This document shows positions 23,095-31,057 of a stretch of 37,851 bases of DNA, in pieces. The first letter of the stretch is position 1. Each line of letters opens with the position of its first letter. The stretch is from Planctomycetota bacterium (lineage in GTDB: Bacteria; Planctomycetota; UBA11346): assembly GCA_014193115.1 (NCBI GenBank), contig BJHQ01000026.1:1-37851 (forward strand), read 5' to 3'. The notes beneath the pieces were generated by a model. It was given only the letters and a program-made list of their open reading frames with translations. It was not told the DNA's origin and did not search any database. The position numbers and the translations under genes are program-made.

Positions 23095-25497
23095 ATGAAG
23101 ATCGCGATCGTCGCCCCCAGCCCGATGCCTTTTGTGTTCGGCGGCGCCGAGCGTTTCTATCTCGGACTGCTCGGCGGCCTCGAAGCCCTCGGCCATCAGG
23201 TCGAACTGGTCAAAATCCCGATCCGCGAACTCGGCGTCTGGGAGCTGATCGAGGCCTACAAAACGTTTGCCCGGCTTGATCTGAACCATTTTGATCTGGT
23301 AATCACCAGCAAATATCCGGCGTGGATGGTCAAGCACCACCGGCATGTCTGCTATATGCTGCACAAGCTCCGTGGGTTGTATGATACCTACCATTATTTC
23401 GGTCAGGACACGGCCGTCCCAGCAGGTCATCCCGGAATCGATTCTCTGTTGGCGCTGATGGCTTCCAATTTCGGCCGACGGGAAGCCCTCGACGAAGTCT
23501 TCAACCGCCTTGAAGCCCTGCGCCATGGCGGTCTTCCTGCGCATCATGCGGCTTTTCCCGCGCCGTTCATCCGGGCCGTCATCCATTGGCTGGATGGCGT
23601 CGGTCTGGCCACTAGCGCCGTTGCCAGCTATGCAGCGATTTCGCGCACCGTGGCGCAGCGGCCAGGATATTTTCCTACCGGCGCCGATGTCGGGATCATC
23701 CTCCCACCGTCTGGGCAAGCGCGCTTGGCCTGCCGACCAGGTCGCCATATCGCCACGGCGAGCCGCCTGGAAGCACCGAAACGGCTCGATCTGCTGATCG
23801 ACGCCTATCGCCAGGTTCCCGGCGACACCCCGCTGATCATCGCTGGCGCCGGCCCCGAGGGCGATCGGCTGCGAGCTCTAGCGGCGCGCGATCCGCGGGT
23901 GGTCATGGCCGGGCGAATCCCTGATCAGGCCCTGAATGATCTCTATGCCGAGGCCATCGGTGTGCCGTTTCTTCCGATGGATGAGGATTTCGGCTTGGTC
24001 GCCTTCGAGGCCATGGCCCACGCCAAGCCGGTCATCACCACCACCGACGCCGGCGGTCCGACAGAACTCGTCGAGGATGGCCGCAGCGGCCTGATCGTCG
24101 CTCCGGAGGCCGTCGCTCTGGCAGCGGGACTGGCTCGGCTGATCTCTGACCAACCCCTTGCAGCTGCCCTTGGCCAGGCGGCGGCGCAGCGAGTGGCGGC
24201 GATGAACTGGCCTGCTGCATGCCGACAGCTGTTGGCGAACCATGGCGACGGACCCGCTGCAAAGCCCATCGGCCCACCGTCGTTGCTCGGTCAGGCTCGT
24301 CCGCGGATGGCGGTGGCGGTCCCGTTCCCGGTCTATCCGCCACGTGGTGGCGGCCAGAGCCGCGTCTTCCACCTGTATAAGACCATAGCGGAGCGTTTCG
24401 ATGTCGAACTGATCACGGTGACCAGCGATACGGAGGCACCGTTCGCTGGGCCGATCGCCCCAGGTCTCAGCGAGACGCGAATCCCCAGGACGAAAGAACA
24501 TGTCCAGGCCGAAGCCGAGATCTCGTCGACGGTCAACTGGGTTCCAATCACTGATTTGGTAATGGCAGACCTTCAGCACCTGACCCCGGCCCTTGGCGCC
24601 GCAGTGGATGCCGCCGCACGGCGCAGCGATCTGCTGGTCGCCTGCCACCCCTTCCTGCATCCACTGCTCGCTGGACGGGGCAAGCCGGTGGTGCTCGAAG
24701 CCCAGGATGTCGAGGTCGACCTGAAGCGGCAGATCCTACCGGAGTCAGCCCCAGCCTCCGCCCTGTTGGAGCGACTGCGGTCGCTGGAGCAGCGTGCCAT
24801 CGACGAAGCGATCGGCGTCGTGGTCTGCGCGGAAGAGGACGGGGTACGGCTCAGGAAGCTGTACGGAAACGGGCCCGGGATCTGGATGCTGGCAGCCAAC
24901 GGGGTCGATGTGCAAACGTCCAAGTGGCGTGGTCCGCTGGCCCGCCGCCGGCTGCGTCGCGCGCTGGGCATCGATGATGCTCCAGTGGCTATTTTCATCG
25001 GCAGCTGGCATGGTCCCAACCTGGACGCGATAGAATCCATCTTTCGCTTCGCCCCGGAGGTGCCCGAGGTCACCTTCCTGATCATCGGCAGCGCCTGTAA
25101 TTATTTCACGGGACGCGGCCTGCCCGGCAACGTGGCGACGCTTGGGCTGGTGGATGATGCGGTGAAGGCGCAATGCCTTGGCTGCGCCGACCTGGCCCTG
25201 AATCCAATGCCTTACGGAACCGGTAGCAACCTGAAAATGCTCGATTATTTCGCCGCCGGCATTCCTGTGATCAGCAACCGGGTCGGCCTGCGCGGCCTGG
25301 CAGCGATCCCCGAACTGCACTGCGTGATGGCCGAGGTCCCTGATTTTCCGATGGCGATCAGAACCCTCATCGCGGATCCGGTGCGCTGCCGGATGTACTC
25401 CCGGATGGGTCGCAGGTTGGCTGAGGAGCAGTACGACTGGCGCCTGATCGGTCGGCGCCTCACCGATGATCTCCAGTCGCTGCTGGCCGAGCGCTAA
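23095..25497 (+). CDS. Fused double glycosyltransferase (two GT-B units)
   Basis: The predicted protein has 800 residues. Unit 1 (about 1-385) opens with MKIAIVAPSPMPFVFGGAER and has ATASRLEAPKRLDLLIDAY, IIAGAGPEGDRL and MDEDFGLVAFEAMAHAKPVI, a full GT4 set. Unit 2 (about 402-800) begins VAVPFPVYPPRGGGQSRVFH and has VVLEAQDVEVDLK, FIGSWHGPNLDAI, and PYGTGSNLKMLDYFAAGIPVI, resembling another GT4/GT1-like enzyme. The ATG at 23095 follows GGAG by 6 nt. A fusion lets one polypeptide add two residues in turn and fits a dedicated repeat-unit assembly system. Unit 1 resembles the preceding GT, suggesting duplication. Confidence 0.87.
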   Translation: MKIAIVAPSPMPFVFGGAERFYLGLLGGLEALGHQVELVKIPIRELGVWELIEAYKTFARLDLNHFDLVITSKYPAWMVKHHRHVCYMLHKLRGLYDTYHYFGQDTAVPAGHPGIDSLLALMASNFGRREALDEVFNRLEALRHGGLPAHHAAFPAPFIRAVIHWLDGVGLATSAVASYAAISRTVAQRPGYFPTGADVGIILPPSGQARLACRPGRHIATASRLEAPKRLDLLIDAYRQVPGDTPLIIAGAGPEGDRLRALAARDPRVVMAGRIPDQALNDLYAEAIGVPFLPMDEDFGLVAFEAMAHAKPVITTTDAGGPTELVEDGRSGLIVAPEAVALAAGLARLISDQPLAAALGQAAAQRVAAMNWPAACRQLLANHGDGPAAKPIGPPSLLGQARPRMAVAVPFPVYPPRGGGQSRVFHLYKTIAERFDVELITVTSDTEAPFAGPIAPGLSETRIPRTKEHVQAEAEISSTVNWVPITDLVMADLQHLTPALGAAVDAAARRSDLLVACHPFLHPLLAGRGKPVVLEAQDVEVDLKRQILPESAPASALLERLRSLEQRAIDEAIGVVVCAEEDGVRLRKLYGNGPGIWMLAANGVDVQTSKWRGPLARRRLRRALGIDDAPVAIFIGSWHGPNLDAIESIFRFAPEVPEVTFLIIGSACNYFTGRGLPGNVATLGLVDDAVKAQCLGCADLALNPMPYGTGSNLKMLDYFAAGIPVISNRVGLRGLAAIPELHCVMAEVPDFPMAIRTLIADPVRCRMYSRMGRRLAEEQYDWRLIGRRLTDDLQSLLAER

Positions 25498-25556
25498 GCG
25501 CGCTATTCTAGCTGCGCCCAGGCTTGCCGTGCCGTCCGGCCGCCCACAACCCCGGC

Positions 25557-26663
25557 ATGGCCGGGATCTCGGTTCGGGTGCGTCCAGTGGCGCTTGGCGA
25601 CCAGGAGCAGCTGGTCGCCCTCGCCGGCCTGCTCGACACCGTGAATCTGCCGCGGGATCCGGCGGTGGTGGGGCAGCTCATCGCCACCAGTGTGAAGTCC
25701 TTCGCCGGTCAGGGCGGCAAGGACGCCAGCTATACCTTCGTCGCTGAGCGCGGCATCGGCCGCGAGGCCAAGCTGCTCGGCACCGCCAGCCTGTTCGCCT
25801 TCCACGGCATGCCCGATGATCCCCACTATTATCTGCGGGTTGAAGAACAGTCGGCGTTTTCCAAGCAGCTGTCGGCGGAGCGCAAACGGACCGTGCTCAA
25901 GCTCGGCCGCGATCTGGAGCCGTGGACCGAGTTTGGCGGTCTGGTCGTCCATCCTGAATCCCGTGGCGCCGGAGTCGGCAAGCTGCTGGTGGCGATCCGG
26001 CTGCTGTACATCGCCATGCATCCCAACCGGTTCTGCCGCCGATTGCTGGCCGAGCTGCTGCCGCCGCGCCGGCCCGACGGCGGCAATGCGTTCTGGGACG
26101 CTGTTGGCAAGCCGTTGACCGGGCTCGACTATTACCGTGCTGATCTGCTCTGCCGCACCGACAAGGAATTCATCGAAGCATTCTTCCCGCCAGACGAGCT
26201 GGTGGCGGAGCTGCTTCCGGCCGAGGCCCGGGCCCTGATCGGAGTCGAGGGTCCGGCTACGACTCCGGTGCGGGCGCTGCTCCGCCGGGCCGGCTTCAAG
26301 TATCTGCACACCATCGATCCGTTCGACGCAGGGCCGCACGATGGCGTCGATGTCGCCCAAGTCGGCCCGATCCAGCGCACCCGCAAACTGGTCAAACTTG
26401 ATTTGCCACCTGGCGGCCCCGAGGCTCGCCAGCCGACCAGTGGCCCCGAGGCTCGTCAGGAGACCAGCGGCGGCCCTGAGGCCCGCCAGCCGGCCAATGC
26501 GTCCAGCGAACCCCAGTCGCTGCTCGTGGCCACCAGCCAGGTCCAGGCCGCGGTCATCCCGGCGCTGGTCCTTGGCGAAGGTCTGCGCTGCTACCACCTG
26601 CATGCCGATGGACTCGACCTGCGGCCGGGCGATCCCTGCTGGGCCATGCCGCTGGACTGGTGA
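25557..26663 (+). CDS. AstA-like arginine N-succinyltransferase homologue
   Basis: This 368-residue GNAT-fold protein matches the AstA family: N-terminal VRVRPVALGDQEQLVALAGL, the acetyl/succinyl-CoA loop region FGGLVVHPESRGAGVGKLL (about 125-145), FWDAVGKPL, DKEFIEAFFP and the C-terminal ARALIGVEGPATTP, LLRRAGFKY and FDAGPH. AstA transfers succinyl from succinyl-CoA to arginine in the AST pathway, but no astB, astC, astD or astE is nearby, so the substrate may differ. After residue 285 comes a Gly/Pro-rich linker with a 27-bp repeat, then about 50 residues ending in W. The start is ATG 25557; an earlier ATG at 25524 is less likely, since neither has a strong ribosome site. Confidence 0.75.
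   Translation: MAGISVRVRPVALGDQEQLVALAGLLDTVNLPRDPAVVGQLIATSVKSFAGQGGKDASYTFVAERGIGREAKLLGTASLFAFHGMPDDPHYYLRVEEQSAFSKQLSAERKRTVLKLGRDLEPWTEFGGLVVHPESRGAGVGKLLVAIRLLYIAMHPNRFCRRLLAELLPPRRPDGGNAFWDAVGKPLTGLDYYRADLLCRTDKEFIEAFFPPDELVAELLPAEARALIGVEGPATTPVRALLRRAGFKYLHTIDPFDAGPHDGVDVAQVGPIQRTRKLVKLDLPPGGPEARQPTSGPEARQETSGGPEARQPANASSEPQSLLVATSQVQAAVIPALVLGEGLRCYHLHADGLDLRPGDPCWAMPLDW
26415..26498 (+). repeat. 27-bp minisatellite inside the AstA-like gene
   Basis: Three units (26415, 26442 and 26472, the last after one extra GGC) encode G-PEARQ-xTS-like peptides in a linker. They are slightly diverged from one another. Confidence 0.75.
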
Positions 26664-26666
26664 GCC

Positions 26667-27461
26667 ATGGACGCCGGGACCGTGGTCGCCTTCTTCGCGG
26701 TGGGTTTCGCCATCGTCACCGCAGTCCTGGCGATCAAGGCCCGGCGCGTCGCCCGGCAGGAGACCGAACGTTTCGCGGCCATCGACGGTCTGGTGTTCAG
26801 CGAGGGATTCCGCAGGAAATTCACCCGGCTGCATCCGCATCTGGATTCCGCTCAGCGCCTGCTGATCGAGGCCGGCCTGCGCAACTGGTTCCGGTGCTGT
26901 GCCCAGAGCGGGCTGGCCCGGCTGGCGATGCCATCCCGGGCGGTCGATGCCGCGTGGCATGAATTCATCCTGTTCACTGCCGAATACCGGTTCTTTTGCC
27001 AGCAAGCCTTCGGCCGATACCTCGATCATGTCCCTGCCGAGGCCAGTCCGGACCTTGAGCGTGATCTGGCGCCGTGGCATCGCGTCTGGCAGGCCGCGTG
27101 TGCGATCGAGCGGATCGACCCGCAGAAACCATCGCGGTTACCAACCTTATTTGCCATGGACGCCGCCGTCGCCTGGCCTGACGGGTCGGTCTGGCGCAGC
27201 GATTGCCGATCAGGCGATGGCGACCCGCGTCCGTGCATCGCGCCGCTGCTCCGGGCCGCACCCACTGCTGGCGGTGTCGCCGGGGGCTGCGGAGGTGGCG
27301 GCGCCAGCAGCGCGGTCGCAGCAGATGTACCACGCGACGGAGCCCACCATGGCGGAGGAGGCGGACAGGACGGTGGCGGCGGACATGACGGCGGTGGCGG
27401 AAGTGACGGAGGCGGTGGCGGAAGCGGTTGTGGTGGTGGAGGTGGTTGTGGCAGTTCCTGA
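26667..27461 (+). CDS. Membrane-anchored protein with glycine-rich tail (GRDP-like)
   Basis: This 264-residue protein has a TM helix (about 5-23), then GLRNWFRCCAQSG, LAMPSRAVDAAWHEFILFT and FCQQAFGRYLDH, a conserved block of the glycine-rich-domain-containing (GRDP-like) family of unknown function. SRLPTLFAMDAAVAW follows. The last 75 residues are almost pure Gly with scattered Cys, Ser, His and Asp. Start ATG 26667 lies 3 nt after the AstA-like stop, so they share a transcript. Function is unknown; a surface or membrane-attached role is suggested only by the anchor and tail. Confidence 0.7.
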   Translation: MDAGTVVAFFAVGFAIVTAVLAIKARRVARQETERFAAIDGLVFSEGFRRKFTRLHPHLDSAQRLLIEAGLRNWFRCCAQSGLARLAMPSRAVDAAWHEFILFTAEYRFFCQQAFGRYLDHVPAEASPDLERDLAPWHRVWQAACAIERIDPQKPSRLPTLFAMDAAVAWPDGSVWRSDCRSGDGDPRPCIAPLLRAAPTAGGVAGGCGGGGASSAVAADVPRDGAHHGGGGGQDGGGGHDGGGGSDGGGGGSGCGGGGGCGSS

Positions 27462-27512
27462 TCTTGGTCAGCGCCAGCGCCGATCCCGTGGTAGTCGAGC
27501 GACCTTCGCGCC

Positions 27513-28094
27513 ATGACCCTCTCTGATCTCGTGGTTGCCAGCGCCATCGCCGCCGCCGCAGCCGGTGTCATCGTCGTCGGCGCCAAGCTGTCCGCACGGC
27601 ATGGCCGGCAGGGCCGCCGGCTGGCGGCCATCGACCGGCTGCAATTCGGGTACGCCACCGAGTCACCGCTGGCCGAGCGCTATCCGACCTTGAGCGCGGC
27701 TCAGCGCAGGGAAATCCTGGAAGGTCTGCGCGATTGGCTGCGCTGCTGCGCGGTAGCCAGACGGGCGCAGCTGCCGATGCCGTCCAAGGCCGTGGCGGTC
27801 GCTTGGGGGCTGTTCACCGCATCAGCCCCGGATGTTGGCCGGCTGCGTCAGGAGGCCTTCGCGGACGAACCGTCGTTGACCCCGACCTTGGCCGGGGCCA
27901 GCGATCCGGCCCAGGATCGCGAAGGGACCCGCCTGGTCTGGCGCACGGCGTGCAAACTGGCCAACATCGATTCCGCCAAACCGAGCCGATTGCCCAGATT
28001 GTTCGCCCTTGACCAGGCGGTGGCGTGGAAAGACGGCCATCGCTGGACCCTGCCAGGAGAAACCGGCGGCGTGTCGGTCTCGGGCCTCGCCTAA
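27513..28094 (+). CDS. Paralogue of the preceding membrane protein, without glycine tail
   Basis: The predicted protein has 193 residues. It parallels its neighbour block by block: N-terminal TM helix, RRLAAIDRLQFGYA versus ERFAAIDGLVFSEG, LRDWLRCC versus LRNWFRCC, QLPMPSKAVAVAW versus RLAMPSRAVDAAW, and KPSRLPRLFALDQAVAW versus KPSRLPTLFAMDAAVAW. The HEFILFT and FGRYLDH residues conserved in the neighbour are lost here and the Gly tail is absent. This indicates tandem duplication followed by relaxation or specialisation. Its 3' end overlaps convergent xseA by a few bases. Confidence 0.68.
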   Translation: MTLSDLVVASAIAAAAAGVIVVGAKLSARHGRQGRRLAAIDRLQFGYATESPLAERYPTLSAAQRREILEGLRDWLRCCAVARRAQLPMPSKAVAVAWGLFTASAPDVGRLRQEAFADEPSLTPTLAGASDPAQDREGTRLVWRTACKLANIDSAKPSRLPRLFALDQAVAWKDGHRWTLPGETGGVSVSGLA

Positions 28095-29326
28095 GAAGCC
28101 GGCATTTCAGCAGGGGATCCGGCGGCCGGCAACGGCCGCTGGGCGGTGACCTGGGCGTCGATCCAACCATCGTTGAGCCGGGCGGAGATCGCTGTGCCAG
28201 ACGGCGCATCAGCGATCCGGCGCAGGATCCGGCCCGACGTTTCGACCACCGCATAACCCCTGCCGAGGACCGCCAGCGGCGACAGCGCCGCCAGCCGGCC
28301 GGCGGACCGGCCGAGGCGTTCCCGACGTTGGCGCAGCGCCTCGCCGATGACTCCATCGAGGCGCTGGGCGAGGTCGTCCAGGCGCTGGCGGCGCAGGGCG
28401 ATCTGATGGCCGGGCGAGGCCATGGCGCGATGGGCATCAAGCGCCGCCAGCCGATGGCGGGCGGCCTGCATCAGCCGATCGATGCCGCGGTCGAGGCGGG
28501 CCCGCTCCTCGGCGAGCGCGGCGCGCAACTCAGCCGCCACCGGAACCACCAGTTCGCCTGCGGCGGTCGGAGTCTTGGCCCGCACATCAGCGGCGAGATC
28601 GGCAAGGGTCCAGTCGGTCTCATGGCCCACCGCCGAGACCACCGGCATCGGGCAGGCGACGATCGCCCGCACCACCGATTCGTCATTGAAAGCCATCAGA
28701 TCGTCGAGGCTGCCTCCGCCACGGCCGCAGATGATGACATCGACCAGGGGATGGGCCGAGAGCCGGCGCAGGGCGGCAACGATCTCGGCGGGCGCCTGGG
28801 GTCCCTGGACCACGCAGGGGGCGTGGACGATGGTCATCGCCGGAAAACGGCTGCGCAGGGAATGGAGCAGATCGGCCAGCGCCGCGCTGGCGCTGGCAGT
28901 GGCCAGGCCCACCGCCCGGGGCAGTAGCGGCAGTGGCCGTTTGCGTTCCTCGGCGAACAAGCCTTCGGCCGTCAGCCGCTCCTTCAGCGCCGCCAGCCGG
29001 GCGAGGAGATCGCCTTCGCCGATCGGGGTGATCCGGGTTGCGGTCACCTGATACTGGCCGCGCTGGGGAAAGACCGACAACGTGCCGCGGACCTCGACTT
29101 GCTCGCCGTCCTTGGGCAACCGGGGCAGCCGGGCGAGCGACGACCGCCACATCACCACCGAGATCGACGCTTCGCTGTCCTTCAACGTGGCATACAGGTG
29201 GCCAGAGGGCGGCACCTTCACCTGGGTCAGCTCGCCGCGCACCACCAGAGGACCGAAATGCTCAAGGGAATCGGCGATCCGCCGGGTGAGCAGGCTGACG
29301 GTGAGTGGCCGCGCATCAGCGATCAC
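28091..29326 (-). CDS. xseA: Exodeoxyribonuclease VII large subunit
   Basis: This 411-residue protein has an N-terminal OB-fold (FGPLVVRGELTQVKVPPSGHLYATLKD, about 24-95), the catalytic core with IICGRGGGSLDDLMAFNDE and SAVGHETDWTLADLAAD, a long coiled-coil region and the C-terminal LAVLGRGYAVV motif. ExoVII degrades single-stranded DNA to oligonucleotides and takes part in repair. The start is GTG 29326, which overlaps the stop of the upstream lipoprotein gene as GTGA. xseB, the small subunit, is not adjacent. Confidence 0.95.
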   Translation of the reverse strand: MIADARPLTVSLLTRRIADSLEHFGPLVVRGELTQVKVPPSGHLYATLKDSEASISVVMWRSSLARLPRLPKDGEQVEVRGTLSVFPQRGQYQVTATRITPIGEGDLLARLAALKERLTAEGLFAEERKRPLPLLPRAVGLATASASAALADLLHSLRSRFPAMTIVHAPCVVQGPQAPAEIVAALRRLSAHPLVDVIICGRGGGSLDDLMAFNDESVVRAIVACPMPVVSAVGHETDWTLADLAADVRAKTPTAAGELVVPVAAELRAALAEERARLDRGIDRLMQAARHRLAALDAHRAMASPGHQIALRRQRLDDLAQRLDGVIGEALRQRRERLGRSAGRLAALSPLAVLGRGYAVVETSGRILRRIADAPSGTAISARLNDGWIDAQVTAQRPLPAAGSPAEMPAS

Positions 29327-29523
29327 GGCATGGCTCCGGGCGGATCGCCAAGCACCGACCGTTTCTTCTCGGTGGTGTGCAAGGTCGTGCCATCATCGTT
29401 CATGCCCGGCGAGCGCATGCCGCCTTCGTAGGAGCGCTCGGCGCAGGCCGGCAGAAACAGCAGGGCAAGGGCAAGCACAGCGAGGGCAGGCACGGCGGGG
29501 GCAGGCATCGTCAGGCAGCGCAT
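29323..29523 (-). CDS. Small lipoprotein
   Basis: This 66-residue protein starts MRCLTMPAP and has a hydrophobic stretch ending in a lipobox (LLFLPAC, cleavage before Cys27). The mature part (AERSYEGGMRSPGMNDD, then TTLHTTEKKRSVLGDP) is polar. Lipidation and membrane anchoring follow from the lipobox rule. The stop overlaps the xseA GTG start, so xseA translation is probably coupled to it. I do not recognise a family. Confidence 0.6.
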   Translation of the reverse strand: MRCLTMPAPAVPALAVLALALLFLPACAERSYEGGMRSPGMNDDGTTLHTTEKKRSVLGDPPGAMP

Positions 29524-29652
29524 GACCCCAGGCTGGCCACCGGCCCGCCACAGCCAGCACCATCAGCTGACCCGTTCAACCAGTGAGGCAGCCGGCGAAA
29601 CCGCGCCAAGGCTTCCGCAACAAACGACGGTAAGCGGATACTATCGGCGAAG

Positions 29653-30090
29653 TCGATGTGCCCAAGTTTTCCGGAGGAAAATGAGCGACGACCAAGGCCG
29701 GGTAAAGAAAGGGGTCCCCCGAGCGCAGCGAGAGGGGAACGGCCGCCCGAGGCGCGGTGGGCGCAGAAAATCGCCGGAGGCGATGCGCCCACGTTTTCCG
29801 CAGGAAAACGAGCGCCGACCAAGGCCAGGAGGAAGAAAAGAGTCCCCCGAGCGCAGCGAGAGGGGAACGGCCGCCCGAGGCGCGGTGGGCGGATACAATG
29901 GACGCAGCCCATCCGCCCACATTTTCATCTGCGTAGCAGATGAAAATGAGCGCCGACCAAGGCCGGGAAAAGAAAAGAGTCCCCCGAGCGCAGCGAGAGG
30001 GGAACGGCCGCCCGAGGAGCGATGGGCGCAGAAAATCGCCGGAGGCGATGCGCCCACGTTTTCCGCAGGAAAACGAGCACCGACCAAGGC
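29653..30090. repeat. Modular palindromic repeat array
   Basis: Three copies of a 36-bp core (CCCCCGAGCGCAGCGAG, continuing to CGGCCGCCCGAG) start at 29716, 29844 and 29981. They are separated by hairpins: 29667-29681 (TTTTCC/GGAAAA), 29757-29792 (GTGGGCGCA/TGCGCCCAC enclosing ATCGCC/GGCGAT), 29793-29809 (GTTTTCC/GGAAAAC), 29885-29920 (GTGGGCGGAT/ATCCGCCCAC), 29921-29947 (ATTTTCATCTGC/GCAGATGAAAAT), about 30023-30057 and 30058-30074. A linker ACCAAGGCC recurs. This fills most of the 659-bp gap between the lipoprotein gene and rpsD (29524-30182). Reading frames are open by composition only. Confidence 0.85.
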
Positions 30091-30099
30091 CTGGGGGCA

Positions 30100-30176
30100 G
30101 GCCCAACGGGCCGTGGGGGGCGAAGCCCCCAACAAAACAAGCAGGCCCAACGGGCCGTGGGGGGCCGAAGCCCCCC
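30100..30176 (-). terminator. Paired GC hairpins after rpsD
   Basis: Two copies of a two-hairpin unit: GGCCC-AAC-GGGCC (30100-30112, 30144-30156) and a G6C/GC6-type hairpin with a GAA or CGAA loop (30116-30130, 30159-30176). On the rpsD strand the nearest reads GGGGGGCTTCGGCCCCCC, 6 nt after the stop. It is a plausible terminator, without a long U-tract. Confidence 0.5.
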
Positions 30177-30182
30177 ATGAAA

Positions 30183-30794
30183 TCACTGCGCGAAGTACTC
30201 GATGACCTTCTGGATGTCGACCGGGAACGGCACCTGTTCGTTGCCCGGAACGTTTTCCAGGGTGAAGGACAGGTTGTCCAGATCACCTTTGAGGTTCGAC
30301 GGGCGGTCAAGCAGCGGCGCGTTGACCGTCACCCGCAGGTCTTCGCGATTCCGGGCCCGTTCGCGGACCTGGAAGGTGTCGCCGGCGCCGAGCCGCTGTC
30401 CCGGGCTCTTGGCGCGATGGCCGTTCAGGTTGACGTGGCCATGGCCGATCAGCTGCCGGGCAGCCGGGATGGTCCGGGTCAATCCAGCCCGCCAGACCAG
30501 GCTGTCGAGCCGCGATTCGAGCAGGACGAGCATGTTGCGGCCGGTGTCGCCGGGCATCCGCTGGGCCCGGTCGAAGATCATCCGCAGGCCGCGCTCGGAC
30601 AGGCCGTAGTGGAAACGCAGCTTCTGCTTTTCCTTCAAACGGACGCCATATTCGCTGGTCTTGCTGATCCGCTTGCCCTGGCCGTGCATGCCGGGCGCGT
30701 AGGGCCGCCGGGTCATGGTCTTGGTGGTCAAGCCGGGCAGTTCGGTGCCAAGACGGCGGATGATGCGCAGGCGGGGTCCGGTATAGCGTGCCAT
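30183..30794 (-). CDS. rpsD: 30S ribosomal protein S4
   Basis: This 203-residue S4 opens with MARYTGPRLRIIRRLGTELPGL and RRPYAPGMHGQGKR, then has YGLSERGLRMIFDRAQ, and the S4 RNA-binding domain (about 93-150) with SRLDSLVWRAGLTRTIPAARQLIGHGHVNLNG. The N-terminal cysteines of the zinc-binding form are absent. S4 binds 16S rRNA early in assembly and can repress its own mRNA in some bacteria. The frame is open up to 31205, but the protein clearly starts at ATG 30794. The bases before it (CGACTCCT) contain no Shine-Dalgarno. It stands alone, outside a ribosomal operon. Confidence 0.97.
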   Translation of the reverse strand: MARYTGPRLRIIRRLGTELPGLTTKTMTRRPYAPGMHGQGKRISKTSEYGVRLKEKQKLRFHYGLSERGLRMIFDRAQRMPGDTGRNMLVLLESRLDSLVWRAGLTRTIPAARQLIGHGHVNLNGHRAKSPGQRLGAGDTFQVRERARNREDLRVTVNAPLLDRPSNLKGDLDNLSFTLENVPGNEQVPFPVDIQKVIEYFAQ

Positions 30795-31020
30795 AGGAGT
30801 CGGGTCGTCCCTGGGGCCGGCGCGGCATGCGGCGGCGTCTGGTGAAAGTGGACGCGGCAGCATGTTGAGAAACCAGAGAATGCAAGCCGGCAACGGCCTG
30901 TCAGCCCACGACGGAGTCTTCCTTCCCGGAGGCAAGCGCCAATCGCGGTCTGTGGAGGGGCGCTCCGAGCCGATCGCCGCAGCAGCGGCACGGTCGCGGC
31001 GACGGCCCGTGCCTGCGGGT

Positions 31021-31048
31021 TTGGGCCAGCGGGATCCGCCGCTACCTT
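31021..31048 (+). promoter_or_regulatory. Possible promoter of the ABC exporter gene
   Basis: TTGGGC (31021-31026), a 16-bp spacer and TACCTT (31043-31048) lie only 9 bp before the ATG. If used, the mRNA would be nearly leaderless, consistent with the lack of a ribosome site. Confidence 0.25.
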
Positions 31049-31057
31049 CCGCCACCG

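Noticed and set aside
29511..30310. Several overlapping ORFs across the palindromic array (GRPFPSRCARG-type peptides)
   Set aside because: They arise on both strands from repeat composition, repeat the same peptides in different frames and lack starts with ribosome sites. Compensatory changes favour structure over protein.
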